Part shown: piece by piece, positions 1 through 11,783 of the stretch
How the letters are laid out: every line of letters starts with the position of its first letter
How positions within the stretch are numbered: position 1 is the first letter of the stretch
Assembly: GCF_002288925.2 (NCBI RefSeq)
Contig: NW_022098037.1
Span: 5,326,632-5,390,631 of the forward strand
From: Delphinapterus leucas
Lineage: Eukaryota; Chordata; Mammalia; Artiodactyla; Monodontidae
DNA: 64,000 nucleotides
Direction: 5' to 3'
The notes under the pieces: model-generated
Databases searched by the model: none
What the model was told of the DNA's origin: nothing
The model's input: the letters and a program-made list of their open reading frames with translations, nothing else
Position numbers and translations under genes: made by a program

Positions 1-625
1 AAAATGTTCATTGTAGCTCTATTTACAATAGCCAGGAGATGGAAACAACCTATGTGTCCATCATCAGATGAATGGATAAAGAAAATGTGAGTCATATATA
101 CAATGGAATATTACTCAGCCATAAAAAGAAACGAAATTGAGCCATTTGTAATGAGGTGGATGGACCTAGAGTCTGTCATACAGATTGAAGTAAGTCAGAA
201 AGAGAAAGACAAATACCATATGCTAACACATATATATGGAATTTAAGAAAAAATAAATGTCATGAAGAACCTAGGGGTAAGACAGGAATAAAGGCACAGA
301 CGTACTGGAGAATTGAAGACACGGGGAGGGGGAAGGGTAAGCTGTGACAAAGTGAGAGAGTGGCATGGACATATATACACTACCAAACGTAAAACAGATA
401 GCTAGTGGGAAGCAGCCGCATATCACAGCAAGATCAGCTTGATGCTTTGTGAGGACCTAGAGGGGGGGGATAGGGAGGGGGGGAGGGAGGGAGAGGAAGA
501 GGGAAGAGATATAGGAACATATGTATATGTATAACTGATTCACTTTGTTATAAGGCAGAAACTAACACACCATTGTAAAGCAATTATACTCCAATAAAGA
601 TGTAAAAAATAAAGAAAAAAAAATA
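1..625 (+). mobile_element. L1 3' end (end of ORF2 and 3' UTR)
   Basis: Begins inside the last part of L1 ORF2 (the stretch around caatggaatattactcagcc at about 100) and runs through the 3' UTR to the ccaataaagatgt end and an A-rich tail at about 590-625. It matches the L1 tails at 16160-17060, 37974-38200 and 53106-53599. Its 5' part is outside the window. It is antisense to BLTP3B. Confidence 0.9.
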
Positions 626-1161
626 AGTAGGGAATGGAAAAGTAAAGACAAGTAGTAAGATTATTAACTTAAAACACATTATTTAAATTTCTGTGCCAAA
701 GGTAGACCAAAAATAACTTCCTAGCGGCAAAAAGAAAAATACGATCAGTTTCACACACAATTCATAGAATCCGTGAGTTAAAAACAAACTGTTCTGGAAA
801 GGTGAAGCTGCTTCAGTTTTTGAGGGTCCAAGTTATCTGTCCCATGGGCCCTCATAAGAAGCCTCCATTTATCAAATTCATGATGGAAAGATGTTTAATT
901 TTCCTCAGTATGCGTGTGAATACTCTAGTCTTACAGAAGTGAAATGTATATGTATTTATGAAGGGGAGAAAGGTGCAAGAAATTAAATATACTTATATTT
1001 ATGCAGCACGGATAGATCTCTACATGCAACATAAAGTGGAGAGTTGTTTTTAAAACTTTTATTTCAGGTAAAAATTGATATTTAATTAATGTTAGCACTA
1101 TTTATTAACAATTCAAAATAAATAAATGGTATAGATACTAGAAAAGATTAAAAATACTCCT

Positions 1162-1219
1162 AGGGAATTCCCTGGTGGTCCACGTGGGACTTAGCTGCCA
1201 AAAAAAAAAAAAAAAAAAA
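1162..1219 (+). mobile_element. Internally deleted CHR-type SINE remnant
   Basis: The SINE head gggaattccctggtggtcca is joined almost directly to the SINE tail ttagctgcca and a 19-A run. The ~150-250 bp normally between them is absent. Confidence 0.6.
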
Positions 1220-1448
1220 CTCCCAAAAAATTCTTTTAACAAATAAAAACTAGATATTTTAATTTTTTTAAATAGAAGGTAAAAGAAATGGTCACAAACT
1301 GATCATGGTTAGTGTTTTTTCCTGTACCAAGAAAAACAAGAGTTAACTAACTTGTCTACTTAACAGTAAGAGCAACTGAAAACAAACAACTTGGTAAATG
1401 TGATTTTATTTTGCCTTTTATCTATCTGTATATCTATATAAGTCTATC

Positions 1449-1483
1449 TACACACAAACATACACACACACACACATACACAC
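1449..1483. repeat. Short interrupted (CA)n
   Basis: Interrupted run of CA dinucleotides, such as cacacacacacacatacacac. Confidence 0.6.
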
Positions 1484-1703
1484 TACTCACTCCAGGGAGC
1501 TGAGAGCCATAAATAATTTCAAACGAAAAAGAGTATTTAGAACAGAGGTAAAACAAAACAAAATTCTCGTTAGTCAAAAATCACTCCTGCTTATTACCTT
1601 TTATGCCATGAAACTTACATTAAGGTCTTCCTATTAAAGGAATCCAAAGTCCACCCATTATAGAAAAACAAAAACAAACAAAAGCAAAACAACTTTGCAA
1701 TTT

Positions 1704-1904
1704 TTTTTCTTCTTTTTGTGGTACGGGGGCCTCTACTGCTGTGGCCTCTCCCGTTGCGGAGCACAGGCTCCGGACGCGCAGGCTCAGCAGCCATGGCTCA
1801 CGGGCCCAGCCGCTCCGCGGCATGATCCTCCCGGACCGGGGCACGAACCCGCGTCCCCTATATCGGCAGGTGGACTCTCCACCACTGCGCCACCAGGGAA
1901 GCCC
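1704..1904 (-). mobile_element. CHR-type cetacean SINE (short G+C-rich form)
   Basis: Reads on the minus strand from ggcttccctggtggcgcagtgg to an A-rich tail (T-rich on the plus strand). Flanked by a perfect 14-bp target-site duplication caactttgcaattt at 1690-1703 and 1905-1918. Its tRNA-like promoter boxes are SINE-internal. Confidence 0.9.
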
Positions 1905-3012
1905 CAACTTTGCAATTTTAACTGTTCATGTCAGAGTGACAGTGTATATAAACTGTAGATCAAATACAATCTTTGTTCATATGGCTTATTAATGTTTTAA
2001 ATGTTCAAGCTATTTTTTTCTCCTTTTCCCTTTATTCCCTTTCCCTTTCCTTTCCTTTCTTTCTTGTTATTTTGTTTATTTTTAAACAACCAAGACAGCT
2101 GTGAAAAAATAAGGTATTAGACAGCACTGACTGTATAACCCATACATATAAGGCATTTCAAAATGATTTCTGCAGTCAGGAACAACATGAAACAAAGTAA
2201 TAAGTGGGCCATGGTAATAAGTGGGCTATAAAAAGGAGTAAAAAACTGTGCAAAAAAGTGTTTGTGTTGGGTATAGAATAGGGTCTAGCTTTTGAAATTT
2301 TATGTTCAATCTTTTTTTGTTGATTTTTCATTGACTACAAAACCTTTCCAACTATATACTTATCTTCCTCCATTTTGTGTGCTATTGGGATTTACACTTG
2401 CTAATATGAAATTCTTGAATTTTTTTTTTAGGAGATACATTGTAAACTGCAAGGCCTACACACAGAAAAAAGCCAGGAGCCAATTTTTATCTATGATGCT
2501 GGTTTATAGACAAATTACTTGCAATTCCCAGGATGTGAGGTGATAGCATACTTATTTGATATCATGCAGGACTATATGTATTTCAACATGTTATATATCA
2601 GATATAGCATTCTGTGTATATAGCAAAGAAAAATATTCCAGCTCAGTGACTTTTCAAAAGAATATTGTCGTTTAAATTTCTTAGTATAACTATTTTAATA
2701 AATTCATTTCTTTAAATAACTGAAAACCGTGAGTGATAATTCCACATAAAGTTTGAGAAAGGGATGGTTTAATGTGGTATTCCTCGTCATACACTGTGTA
2801 TTTTGTTGTTTATATCCCTCTATGTCTAAGTGAATGTGTTGATCTTAGAATGAAAAACCACAAGAACAGGATATGTGATTTTACCAAATATCAAGTAACA
2901 TGCCAGACTCAGAAAATGTTTGCTTATAAGCAAGATAATGGAATACAAAAATTGACACTTATTCTAGTGTAGAACTAACTTTGACCTTTTAGGATTACTT
3001 TATCACTCTTTT

Positions 3013-3220
3013 TTTTTTTTTTTTTTTGCGGTATGCGGGCCTCTCACTGCTGTGGCTTCTTCTGTTGCGGAGCACAGGCTCCGGACGCGCAGGCTCAGCG
3101 GCCATGGCTCACGGGCCCAGCTGCTCCATGGCATGTGGGATATTCCCGGACCAGGGCACGAACCCGTGTCCCCTGCGTCGGCAGGCGGACTCCCAACCAC
3201 GGCGCCACCAGGGAAGCCCC
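3013..3220 (-). mobile_element. CHR-type cetacean SINE (short G+C-rich form)
   Basis: Minus-strand copy with a long T-run on the plus strand. Target-site duplication tatcactctttt at 3001-3012 and 3221-3232. It is the closest young repeat to exon 17 (638 bp away). Confidence 0.9.
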
Positions 3221-3510
3221 TATCACTCTTTTAATACAGAAAAGATTTTAGTTTTCTCAGACCTATCATCTCAAAGAATGAGACAACTGAAAAAGTAAAA
3301 GATGAAACTTAACAGCAGAAACAAAGAGAAATGAGGAAGTACTTCTTCAACAGGTTATGTTTCTAATAACTTAAAGTACTTTATTGAAATATGGTAATCT
3401 AAAAGAACAAATCTCTTGCATTATTATAAATAAATGTCATTTTCTGTGAATGCATTTATATCAAAGACAGAATTGCTGATAAATCATATGGGTAAAAACA
3501 AAACAAGTTT

Positions 3511-3831
3511 AGGCTTTCTTGGTGGCACAGTGCTTAGGATTCCACCTGCCAATGCAGGGGACACGGGTTCAAGCCCTGGTCCAGGAAGATCCCACATGCT
3601 GCGGAGCAACTAAGTCCGTGCTCCACTACTGAGCCTATAAGCCACAACGACTGAAGCCCGCATGCCTAAAGCCTGTGCTCCACAACGAGAAGCCACCGCA
3701 ACGAGAAGCCCGTGCACCGCAACAAAGAGCAGCCCCCTCTCGCCACATCTAGAGAAAGCCCCTGCGCAGCAACAAAGACTCAACTCAGCCAAAAATTAAT
3801 TAATTAATTTTTAAAAATTAAATTAAAAAAA
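3511..3831 (+). mobile_element. CHR-type SINE (long form)
   Basis: Long-form copy: the tRNA-like head (aggctttcttggtggcacag) is followed by the repeated gagcaactaag / cacaactactgagcc module, ending in gcagccaaaaat-type sequence and a TTAA-rich tail. It is more diverged than the short copies. Confidence 0.85.
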
Positions 3832-3857
3832 AAGTTTAAATCACATTAAAGTCTTAC

Positions 3858-4008
3858 CTACTGGACGATTACAAAGGTAATGCCGTAGACTGATATTGCC
3901 TAACTGATCTGGTGTCACTTGGTCTACTTGAAGACAGATTTCCATATCTTCCCCTCGGATGTCAATTTCTCCATTAACACCAATAATTTTAAACACCACA
4001 ACTGACAT
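3858..4008 (-). CDS. BLTP3B: BLTP3B coding exon 17 (last in window)
   Basis: 151 nt: 50 codons (about residues 1188-1237) plus one base, [19 protein letters not shown] to RHYLCNRPV. The acceptor is atccttattag and the donor is gtaaga, leaving phase 1. The hydrophobic alternation in [17 protein letters not shown] marks a return to the beta-groove fold after the disordered centre. No further exon of the gene was found in positions 1-3857, so the remaining ~225 codons lie beyond the left edge. Confidence 0.94.
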
Positions 4009-4681
4009 CTAATAAGGATTGCATAAATAATATTAGAATACCAAATAATTTAAAACAAAATTTAGGAAATAACACAGGAAACTACTATAACCTCTAAAAA
4101 TACAACTGTGACTTAATAAACCAAAAATATATTTGTGATCAACAGAAAGCAGTTATTGCACTACAGTGATAAACTTCCACTTCCTTTCTTCCTACTTAGT
4201 CAAGAGAATATTTTTAGGTCACAAAGATTAATTATATGACATTTCTGTGTGAAGTTATTTTCACTAAATGCTGAACTTATTTTCTAAGTCATCCATAAGA
4301 ATATTTCACTGGGTGAAGATGGCTTAAAATAAACCAGTAACATTTCTTTTGTAGACAGCCCCTCATAAGGACTGACCATCATCTTTACTATCAAACTTTC
4401 TCAAAGTGTATTTAAATTGAACTAAGATCAAAATATAAAGAATTGAAAAAAGAAACATAGAACCTTCCCTCAATACAAAAAAAAAAAATTTAGAAAAGTG
4501 AAATTCAGAAAAAAATGATTCAGTAAGACCAAAAGAAAACTTTCAAGAGTAGAAAGAGCAAAGTAAATCACCCACAATCTAAGTCAATTCATTTTACATA
4601 TTAATGTCTTTAAATGTGTACATATTGAATATGAGATAAAGTTGGTGGCATTTCTCTTCATAGAATGTCTCAAAAGATTAC
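4009..4681 (-). other. BLTP3B intron 16
   Basis: 673 bp of A+T-rich intron between exons 16 and 17 with no recognisable repeat. Confidence 0.85.
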
Positions 4682-4824
4682 CAGGTCGTCATGATTTTCT
4701 TGAGCACCCTCTGAATTTGTACTGATGGCATCTGGAGAGGTTTCACTATAATTCTGTAGGTTTTCACTTGCAGTTGACCGATCTGCTGGGCTCTGGTAAT
4801 TTGTAGTTGAGTTCTTTTTAATAC
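4682..4824 (-). CDS. BLTP3B: BLTP3B coding exon 16
   Basis: 143 nt: completes Gly, then 47 codons (about residues 1141-1187), IKKNSTTNYQSPADRS to EGAQENHDDL. The acceptor is ttatttcag and the donor is gtaatc. The composition is Asn/Ser/Thr/Glu-rich without hydrophobic strands, so this is the tail of the disordered central region. It diverges from what I recall of the human sequence more than its neighbours do, as expected for a linker. Placed by frame continuity with exons 15 and 17. Confidence 0.92.
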
Positions 4825-5764
4825 CTGAAATAATACAGAAATAAACTACTAAATTAAAATCAGTTTACACATGGTCCAACAGTGTTACATTTATCTAACC
4901 AAAATATTATTTCTTCAACACTTTCTCAAGCACAGCCATGTTTAAAAGACAATAAGCAAAGAAAAATTAAACTGTGGTTAGTTAGCAAATAATAAGAAAT
5001 AACTTTCCACAATAAAACATTAGAGATACTAAACCCTAAACTTAGACAGTATGAAAAGAAATCTACCACAGCCGACCACAGTCTGTGTTCTTCCCATTGC
5101 AGGTGTGGTGCTGGCGTTAGTAGCAGGTTCCTGGTCAGCCAGCTTTGCCTCCTCTATTCTACCCAACATTCAGTGGTCCCAGTCTGACCACTTCATTTCC
5201 CTTTTCAGTATCCTACGGTTCTTCATCTACATGAAGTTAATGCTACTACTATCAATGTGATTGTTCTCCATCCTTATCGACCTGCCTTAATTTCTCAACA
5301 TGCTATATTTCAATATTTCTCAAACTGTCTGTGGTAAAAGGCAATTTAAAAAAATTTTTGTGTCCATAACACATCAATACTTTAAAAAATACTATAAAAA
5401 TAATTATTGAAAATGAATCTAGAAAAATCAGAAGAACCAAAGACACAAAACAAAGCCTCAATTTTTTTTCACTTCAATTTTGCATGGATTCTGACTTTAT
5501 ATTTTAAAAAAGCTAATAATTCTGAAAATGATTTCAAGGATTAATTCACTGAATGATACAAGCAATCAAGTTACTCTTTCACTAAATCCTTTTGCTTAAG
5601 CGATAGTATTTTACAAAGCTTTACTTTGTTGCTGTTGTTGTTGTTAGAAAGATCTTTGTTATGTCTTCATAACACTTCAGTGCATGCATTATAGAATGAG
5701 TATCACTTCCATTCACTGAAAGAACACTCTGCTGAATGCAGCTTGCAAGTAGCTGGTTAAAAAT

Positions 5765-6010
5765 TTCTTTCTTTTCAGATGTACATTATAATTTGTTATC
5801 TGTATACACTACAAAGTGATCACCACCAAAAGTCTAGTTTACCATCCATAACCATACAATTGATCTCCTTCATCCATTCTGACCATTCCCCTACTCCCTT
5901 ACCCTCTGGTAACCACCAATCTGTTTTCTGTATCTATAAGCTTGTTTTTGTTCTGTTTTCATTTGGGTTTTTAAAAAAATATATCTCACATATGAGTGAC
6001 ATCATATAGT
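5765..6010 (-). mobile_element. Old L1 3' UTR fragment
   Basis: On the minus strand it reads through the old-L1 motif agacaaatact...cactcatatgtgag and then gattggtggttaccagaggg. It is the one clearly sense-oriented L1 fragment of this size in the gene. Confidence 0.6.
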
Positions 6011-6064
6011 ATTTGTCTTTCTTTGTAATAATTTTTTATTATTATATTTACTACTATATAATTA

Positions 6065-6130
6065 GGTTCTAACCCAGTGCCTGATAAAACAGTAGGTGCT
6101 CAATAAATTATTTATTGAATGGGTGAATAA
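6065..6130 (+). repeat. L2 3' end
   Basis: cagtaggtgctcaataaatt followed by tttattgaatgggtgaat is the typical 3' end of L2. Confidence 0.6.
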
Positions 6131-6639
6131 AATGATTTTTAGGGCCAGGAAAAATGCATAAATACAATTGTGGTATGAGGAGATAATAAACTCCCATTTC
6201 ACAGGGAATTCCTAACATTGCCAGAGGTTAAGATTTCACAGATAAAATAATATTTAAGCTAAAGTAAACAGAAAGAAAAAAGAACACTCTAGGCACAGGT
6301 ACAAAGGCTAAAGAAGTTTGTCATAGTGAAGAGATTGACAGACTGAAATATACTATAGTATAATTAAAGTGTAGTAAGCACGTGGGAAAACAGCAGAAAA
6401 GGTAAGCTGGGGCCATATCACATGGAGCAACTGTCAGTAATGTTAAGTTTTTTAAACTTAATAGCCTTATAGTTGTTAGAAGTTATCAGGACTAAAATGG
6501 AAATTGACATGATAGTATATACATTTTTAAAAGAATATTCTGCCGGTGGAATGAAGTATGAACAAGAAATTGACAAGAAGAGAATTGGGGAGACTAGTTA
6601 GAAGCCTGTGGTGGAGCGGTACTCCAGCTACACATTTGT

Positions 6640-6960
6640 TTGTTTATAAATATGCATGTATATTCAAAAATATGTACTCACAATATACCTATGTATGTAT
6701 ATGTGTATGCATATGTGTGCATTAGTGTGCATATGTATAAACATACATGTATATAAAAACACACAGAAAAAGGTCTGAATTATGTCAATATATACCAAAA
6801 GTCAATGGTAGTTACTTCCGGAATGGGGAATGGTATCAGGGCAGAGTAAGGGTGGTATTAAAGTGATATTCTAGATATCCCCATGACATCTGATTTTTTT
6901 TTAAAGAGAAAGTATTCATATATTTCTTGTAAAATTAAAACAAAACAAAAGAGAACTCAG
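6640..6960 (+). repeat. Degraded L1-type 3' UTR with TATG-rich stretch
   Basis: A (TATG)-rich stretch followed by aaaaaggtctgaattatgtc and ggtagttacttccggaatgg resembles the 3' end of old L1 elements. Family assignment uncertain. Confidence 0.4.
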
Positions 6961-7109
6961 AAAAAACAAGCCTTTTCCCAACGAAAATCAATTCCTTTGA
7001 CAGAAAATTATTACAGTTCAGGAGAATAATGAATGTACAGTCACATATCGTCTAAGTGTTACACATAAAATTAATGCCCTTGTATTTTTCAAGATCCTAA
7101 AAGCAGCCT

Positions 7110-7500
7110 ACTGCTGGAATCTATTCTAAGACAGTTATTAGAAATGAAGACAAAAATTTATGAACAATGATATAATTATAGCATTTTATAGCTGTGAAAA
7201 AACTATAAACAATCTAAACATCCAGTATCAGGGAAACAATTAAAAGGTGAGGGTACATTCGTATGACAAGCTAATATAGACAAGTGATAAAAAGCAGGTT
7301 GAAAAACCATATATGTGATGTAATACCAAATATACATATATGTGAATACATACATATATATATAATATACATTTATAAGATAAATTATAATCGATATCTC
7401 TAGATTGTGGGACTTTTGGGTTATTTTATTTTCCAAACTGTAGTTGTTTATATTTTCCAAGTTCTCCACATTGAGTGGTAGTCACTTTTATTAACTATTT
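7110..7500 (+). repeat. Degraded L1-type 3' UTR
   Basis: Motifs such as caatctaaacatccagtatc, gataaaaagcaggttgaaaa and ttttccaagttctccacatt follow the order seen in old L1 3' UTRs. The copy is very diverged. Confidence 0.45.
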
Positions 7501-7837
7501 AATTTTCAGAAATAAGAAGAAAATCACTGATGCTTTTTACGAGTAAGTAGAGGTATTTTCTACAGGAACTGTTTTTGAAGCATCATTTGATCACAAAACA
7601 GAAATCCTCTATTAAAGTAGAATTTTAAGCCATAAGGGGGCAAGGGAAGTAGGCAATAGAGCTATCTGTGAATCTAGAATAGATTTTTTGACCCATACCA
7701 GTAACTTGTCTACATTTAACTGGTAAAGTATGCTGGAAAGGGGTTTGCTATGAATTGCCTATAAAAGTGTTGGGTTAAGGCTTTTAGTTTACATATAGTA
7801 ATCATTTCCCAAGTCTGGGGTACTAGCATAGCATACT

Positions 7838-7960
7838 GGTTGGTTAAAAACTGAGGTTCCTGAGTCAGACTAGCTGAGTTCCAAATCTGCCTCTATTACT
7901 TCCTGACTGTATATTCATTTCTCTAAGCTCCAGTTTCTAAAGCTATGAGCCTTTCCTTTC
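7838..7960 (+). repeat. MIR SINE remnant
   Basis: ggttcctgagtcagactagctgagttccaaatc and the following cysteine-free tRNA-core pattern match MIR in the plus orientation. Confidence 0.55.
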
Positions 7961-8647
7961 CTAAGCTGTTTCAAACTACATCAATAGGTTTATTACTCTT
8001 CATATACAAAGTAATTCACATTTGCCTCTGGTCTCTTATGCTTTAGGGTCTGTGGCAACTATTCTCTGGCTATGGTCCATGGTTTTTTTCCTGTTCACAA
8101 AGTCCCCAATGCCTTAGTGATGGGGATGCACCTAATACTAAGTCATTCCTGGTGGTCTGTACTAGGGCATTAGTTGCTTCTGAATAAAATAGGGGAATCA
8201 TGTAGTTCCATCATACACTATCATGCATGAAAGAGAATTCTGGTTATGGGAATCAACAGATCCAGTCTGGAAAAATTCCAGTCATAGGACCACATAGTTG
8301 AGAATTCATCATGCAAATTAAGCCTACCTAATCAAAATTCCAGATATAGGAGTCCCTGTGATAGAGGCTAGTAGAATTAATGTTGTCTGCTTTACGATCT
8401 AAATGACTGTATATAAATAATTGCTGGATGTCGTCCATAAAAAGGAAGGAGTATCTGGTCAAAAGAAGCAATGAAACAACCATTAGAAAGTTAGGTACGA
8501 TGCTCTTTGTTTTGTGCATGTATGTGTGTATAAATAAATAAGTCTTTTTGGGCTGTGATTGATTACTGAATATAAATTTAAAAACTTAAATACCACTTCT
8601 AAGATTTGTGTATATATAATATGAATTCTTAAACTGTATTGGTTTAC

Positions 8648-8823
8648 CTTTTTCCAAAAATATATGACTATCACTTCCATCACTTTCTAACAACTGTTCT
8701 TCCAATATCATGCTGTCAAGTGAAATGGTATCCAGTGAGGTTTGTGAGGGGCTTCTTCTCATGTTCTTGTAAGAAACAGAGAGCGGAGCCATGTTGGGTG
8801 GGCAACGTTCCTTAGGCTTTCTA
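8648..8823 (-). CDS. BLTP3B: BLTP3B coding exon 15
   Basis: 176 nt: completes Ser (about residue 1081), then 58 codons [19 protein letters not shown] to DSHIFLEK, and one base of Gly. The acceptor is tgttaacag followed at once by TAG, a CAGTAG tandem acceptor; the upstream site gives S-R-K-P and the downstream one R-K-P, both in frame. The donor is gtaaac. The peptide is Ser/Leu-rich ([23 protein letters not shown]), likely disordered with acidic helices. As I remember it, the human protein has Gly where this one has Arg at the second position; the same base change creates the second AG. Confidence 0.93.
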
Positions 8824-9114
8824 CTGTTAACAAACAAAATTATCAGAAAATCATCACATAAAAGGAAAAGAATTCTTTCTAAAGAATACTTCAAACAAAA
8901 TAAATATATATTTATATAGTATACACAATTTTTAAAATTATATAAGCTTAAAGTATTTTCATATTTTGAAAACCCTACTCTTCCATGTGTTAACTCTAAC
9001 AATGCCATATTTATCATGGTTTTCTGTCCAAAGCCAAAATATACTCATAAGTACATGCACATGCATGTGCGTGCACGCACACACACACACACAAATACAC
9101 ACACACACACAAAT

Positions 9115-9156
<42 letters not shown>

Positions 9157-9199
9157 TAAAACAAACCCCCCACCCCAAATTCTAACAGTCAGTTGTTAC
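8824..9199 (-). other. BLTP3B intron 14
   Basis: 376-bp intron. On the transcribed strand it starts with the exon 14 donor, then G-runs and a compound (UG)n tract; the rest is A+T-rich. Confidence 0.88.
9071..9164. repeat. Compound (CA)n microsatellite
   Basis: Three (CA)n blocks separated by aaata spacers; the longest, 9118-9154, is uninterrupted. It lies 46 bp from the exon 14 donor and is (UG)n in the BLTP3B transcript. Confidence 0.95.
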
Positions 9200-10698
9200 C
9201 TTAAAGATGACTGTGATGTAAGTGTTCTGACTGTGGGTGCTTCTTCTTTACTGATTTCCATGTTCTCAGAGAGTGAAACTGTTTCTGGAAGCAAATCTTC
9301 AGCTTTAAAGATTGACTCTATGGTTTCATTTCCTTTACTAGTTAAACTATTTGAAAGTATGTTCTGATTACCACCATTATCAAATGACAGGATACTTGAG
9401 TCTTCTCTGTAGTTTAAGACACTATTTGAATCTGTATAAGACGAATCCTTTTTGCCACTTGTTTCTGATCCAATTTCTCCTGAGCCACTTTTGCAAACAA
9501 TTCCACTACTTTCATCTTCGCTTATTTTCCCTAAATTTTTATCTGATAAATAATCCAGAAAAGAAATACCTTTCTGCAGATTTGTATCACTAGCTGATTT
9601 AAAAAGCAAAGAATCCTTCAAAGGGACATGGCTAAGGTCAATACTCATAGATCTGTTGTCTGACATGTGATTGACAGTTACACTTCTAATTTGTTTTATA
9701 CCACTATTAACTTGTTTTCTTTTTGAAGACAAAAATTCTCCACTTTCTGTAGGCAAATAATCAGGAACCACTGGACTCACACTTTCAGAAACAGGAGACT
9801 TAAGACTATTTGCTTTATCTACTGGATGAAGCAAAAGAGCCACTTCCGCACTTTTAAGTAAAATTCCAATGCAAATGGATGTCTGACTAGCTGGATTGCC
9901 AGTCACAGCTTCTACATCTTTCCTTAAATTCTCTGAAAGCAAAATAAGTGACTCATGGAGGAAAAGCAGGAGCAGATACTGGTAGTGATTGATTTGCATA
10001 CTGACATGTTTATGAATGTGAACCAGGACATGAATATCTGCATCTGATGATGAAGAGGAAAATCTTAAAAATGTATCTGAAGGTTTCTGACTACCATTTG
10101 TCAAGGGATCAGACTCTGTACTATAATACTCCTTCAAGAGCTTTTTCCGCTTCCATCGGCCAGTCAGATCACTAGACTCACTTTGTGAGGTATTTAGAGA
10201 TATCTGATTACAAGTCTGCAGCAATTTTTGTGACAGTGCATACCTTTTTGGTTGACAAATCCAGATGGAAAGAGGGAAAGAATCTACAAAATTTATTGGT
10301 CGTCCTTTTCCACTTTTCATCCCTTCATAATCTATCCAAAATTGAGAAAAGTACACAGCCCAAACATCCGTGGCAGCAGAAGTTTTAAGAGTGTATTTAT
10401 TCAACTTAGGAGTAACATTTCCTTTATAAACTTCATGCAGCTTGGTATCTTGTTCATGAGCATGTCTCTGGAAGATTGGATGCAGAAGATTAAAATTGTC
10501 ACCAGATTTGGGGAAACTGGTATATGTTTTACTGAAAAAATCACAATCTTTGAAGTCTTGAAACAAAGCTTCTAAATCAGAATGTCGACAGTTTGAACAG
10601 TATCTAGTATTTGTAGCAATCATTTCTGAACTCTGAATAGAAATTGCATGTGGTTGATCTTGATGACATTCAGATTTCATTTCAGAAGGAATGACAAA
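9200..10698 (-). CDS. BLTP3B: BLTP3B coding exon 14 (1499-nt exon)
   Basis: The largest exon: 499 codons plus two bases (about residues 582-1080), starting FVIPSEMKSECHQ after acceptor ttctcttctag and ending at donor gtaaca. In order it has a Cys pair (YCSNC), the folded stretch ATDVWAVYFSQFWIDYEG with FPLSIWICQP, a basic linker (GRWKRKKLLKE), then HVSMQINHYQYLLLLFLHES, which reads as strands and a helix of the lipid groove. The second half is Ser/Asp/Glu-rich and low in hydrophobics from about residue 880 on, so probably disordered and phosphorylated. No stop interrupts 1.5 kb of frame, which by itself argues for a functional gene. A (UG)n tract and G-runs sit just inside the following intron. 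Confidence 0.97.
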
Positions 10699-11439
10699 CT
10701 AGAAGAGAAAAAACATTAATCTAGTCTGACTTACAAATCCATATATCTTGAAGATAAAATAATCAAGAGCATGACTTGGTTCAGGAATTCTTTTTGACAT
10801 TTTGCCCCAAAACACTAATTTTCTATCTTGACATAAAATACTCTCCCTCCCAAATCTTATTAAACCAAATGAAAAAGGCTTAAATGATTAACAACTAAGA
10901 AAAGAACCAAAGGAAAAAGACCAATAAATAATGAATAAAGTACATAACACACATATACATATTTGTAGACAATATATCACAAAATAAAAGGAACAAAACT
11001 GAATTAAATCAATTATTAAATGCTTACTGTGCCCTGAGTATATATACCCCCTGAGTAAATAAGAAAGCACAAAGCTTGGAAAAGATAATTTTTTGTTACG
11101 ATATTTTAAATGCAAGCAATTTGGAGGATGACTAGATAAGTAAATGGAATGACTGGATAACTGTCATTAGAATCACTTTTCTGGGATAAAACTATTAATA
11201 AAATAAACTCAGGAGTATAGGTCAAACGATTTAGTAAAATTATTTTCTACAGATAATTAAGCCCAGTCCTCAAAATATTCACAACAAAGAGTTCAAACTG
11301 ACTGGTTTCAAAACTCAAACTGCCCATATTCACAAAATATAAAGATCATTATGTAATTGTGTTTTAAATTATAATTATAAATGTTATAAAGTGTGTCTCT
11401 TTATACTGAATATTTTAAGGTCTTTGAAACGATCTTTAA

Positions 11440-11560
11440 AACATTTCTGCAATGCAACCGTTGAGTATTATTAATCTCATTTTACAGAGAAGAAATTAAG
11501 GGTATGTAAATTTAGGCTACCAGCAACAGAGCTAGAAACTGAAATATTCATCCATGCCCA
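11440..11560 (-). repeat. MIR SINE remnant
   Basis: tctcattttacagagaagaa followed by a cagagctagaaactgaaa stretch is the MIR core read from the minus strand. Confidence 0.55.
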
Positions 11561-11783
11561 AATCTTATTCTATTTACTACATTATATGGTTTTTTTTTTT
11601 TTTAGCTTCCTTCCTTTAAAGTTTAAATATCCATGGAATTCTGATTATCAACTACTTGGCTATAATAAAACACAACTTTCTAATATCTTTGGATATTAAC
11701 AACAGAATAAATGTAACAAATAAAACCCAGACATAACTTAGAAGTGTCACTGTGTTATTTACCCGTCTTAAAAAAATTTTATC

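Larger units (their letters stand above)
1..3857 (-). other. BLTP3B intron 17 (partial)
   Basis: Non-coding. It holds an L1 3' end (1-625), a very short SINE remnant (1162-1219), two sense-strand SINEs (1704-1904, 3013-3220) and one antisense SINE (3511-3831). The stretches 626-1160 and 1919-3000 are A+T-rich sequence in which I recognise nothing, apart from a short (CA)n near 1449-1483. Confidence 0.8.
4825..8647 (-). other. BLTP3B intron 15
   Basis: Contains a (GTT)n stretch near 5626-5645, an old L1 fragment (5765-6010), an L2 3' end (6065-6130), two degraded L1-type 3' ends (6640-6960, 7110-7500) and a MIR (7838-7960). I see nothing recognisable in 4825-5620, 6131-6630 or 7961-8647. Confidence 0.8.

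Noticed and set aside
1..3857. Search for BLTP3B exons after exon 17
   Set aside because: No in-frame continuation with splice sites was recognised. The frame at 2292-2543 has no resemblance to the protein.
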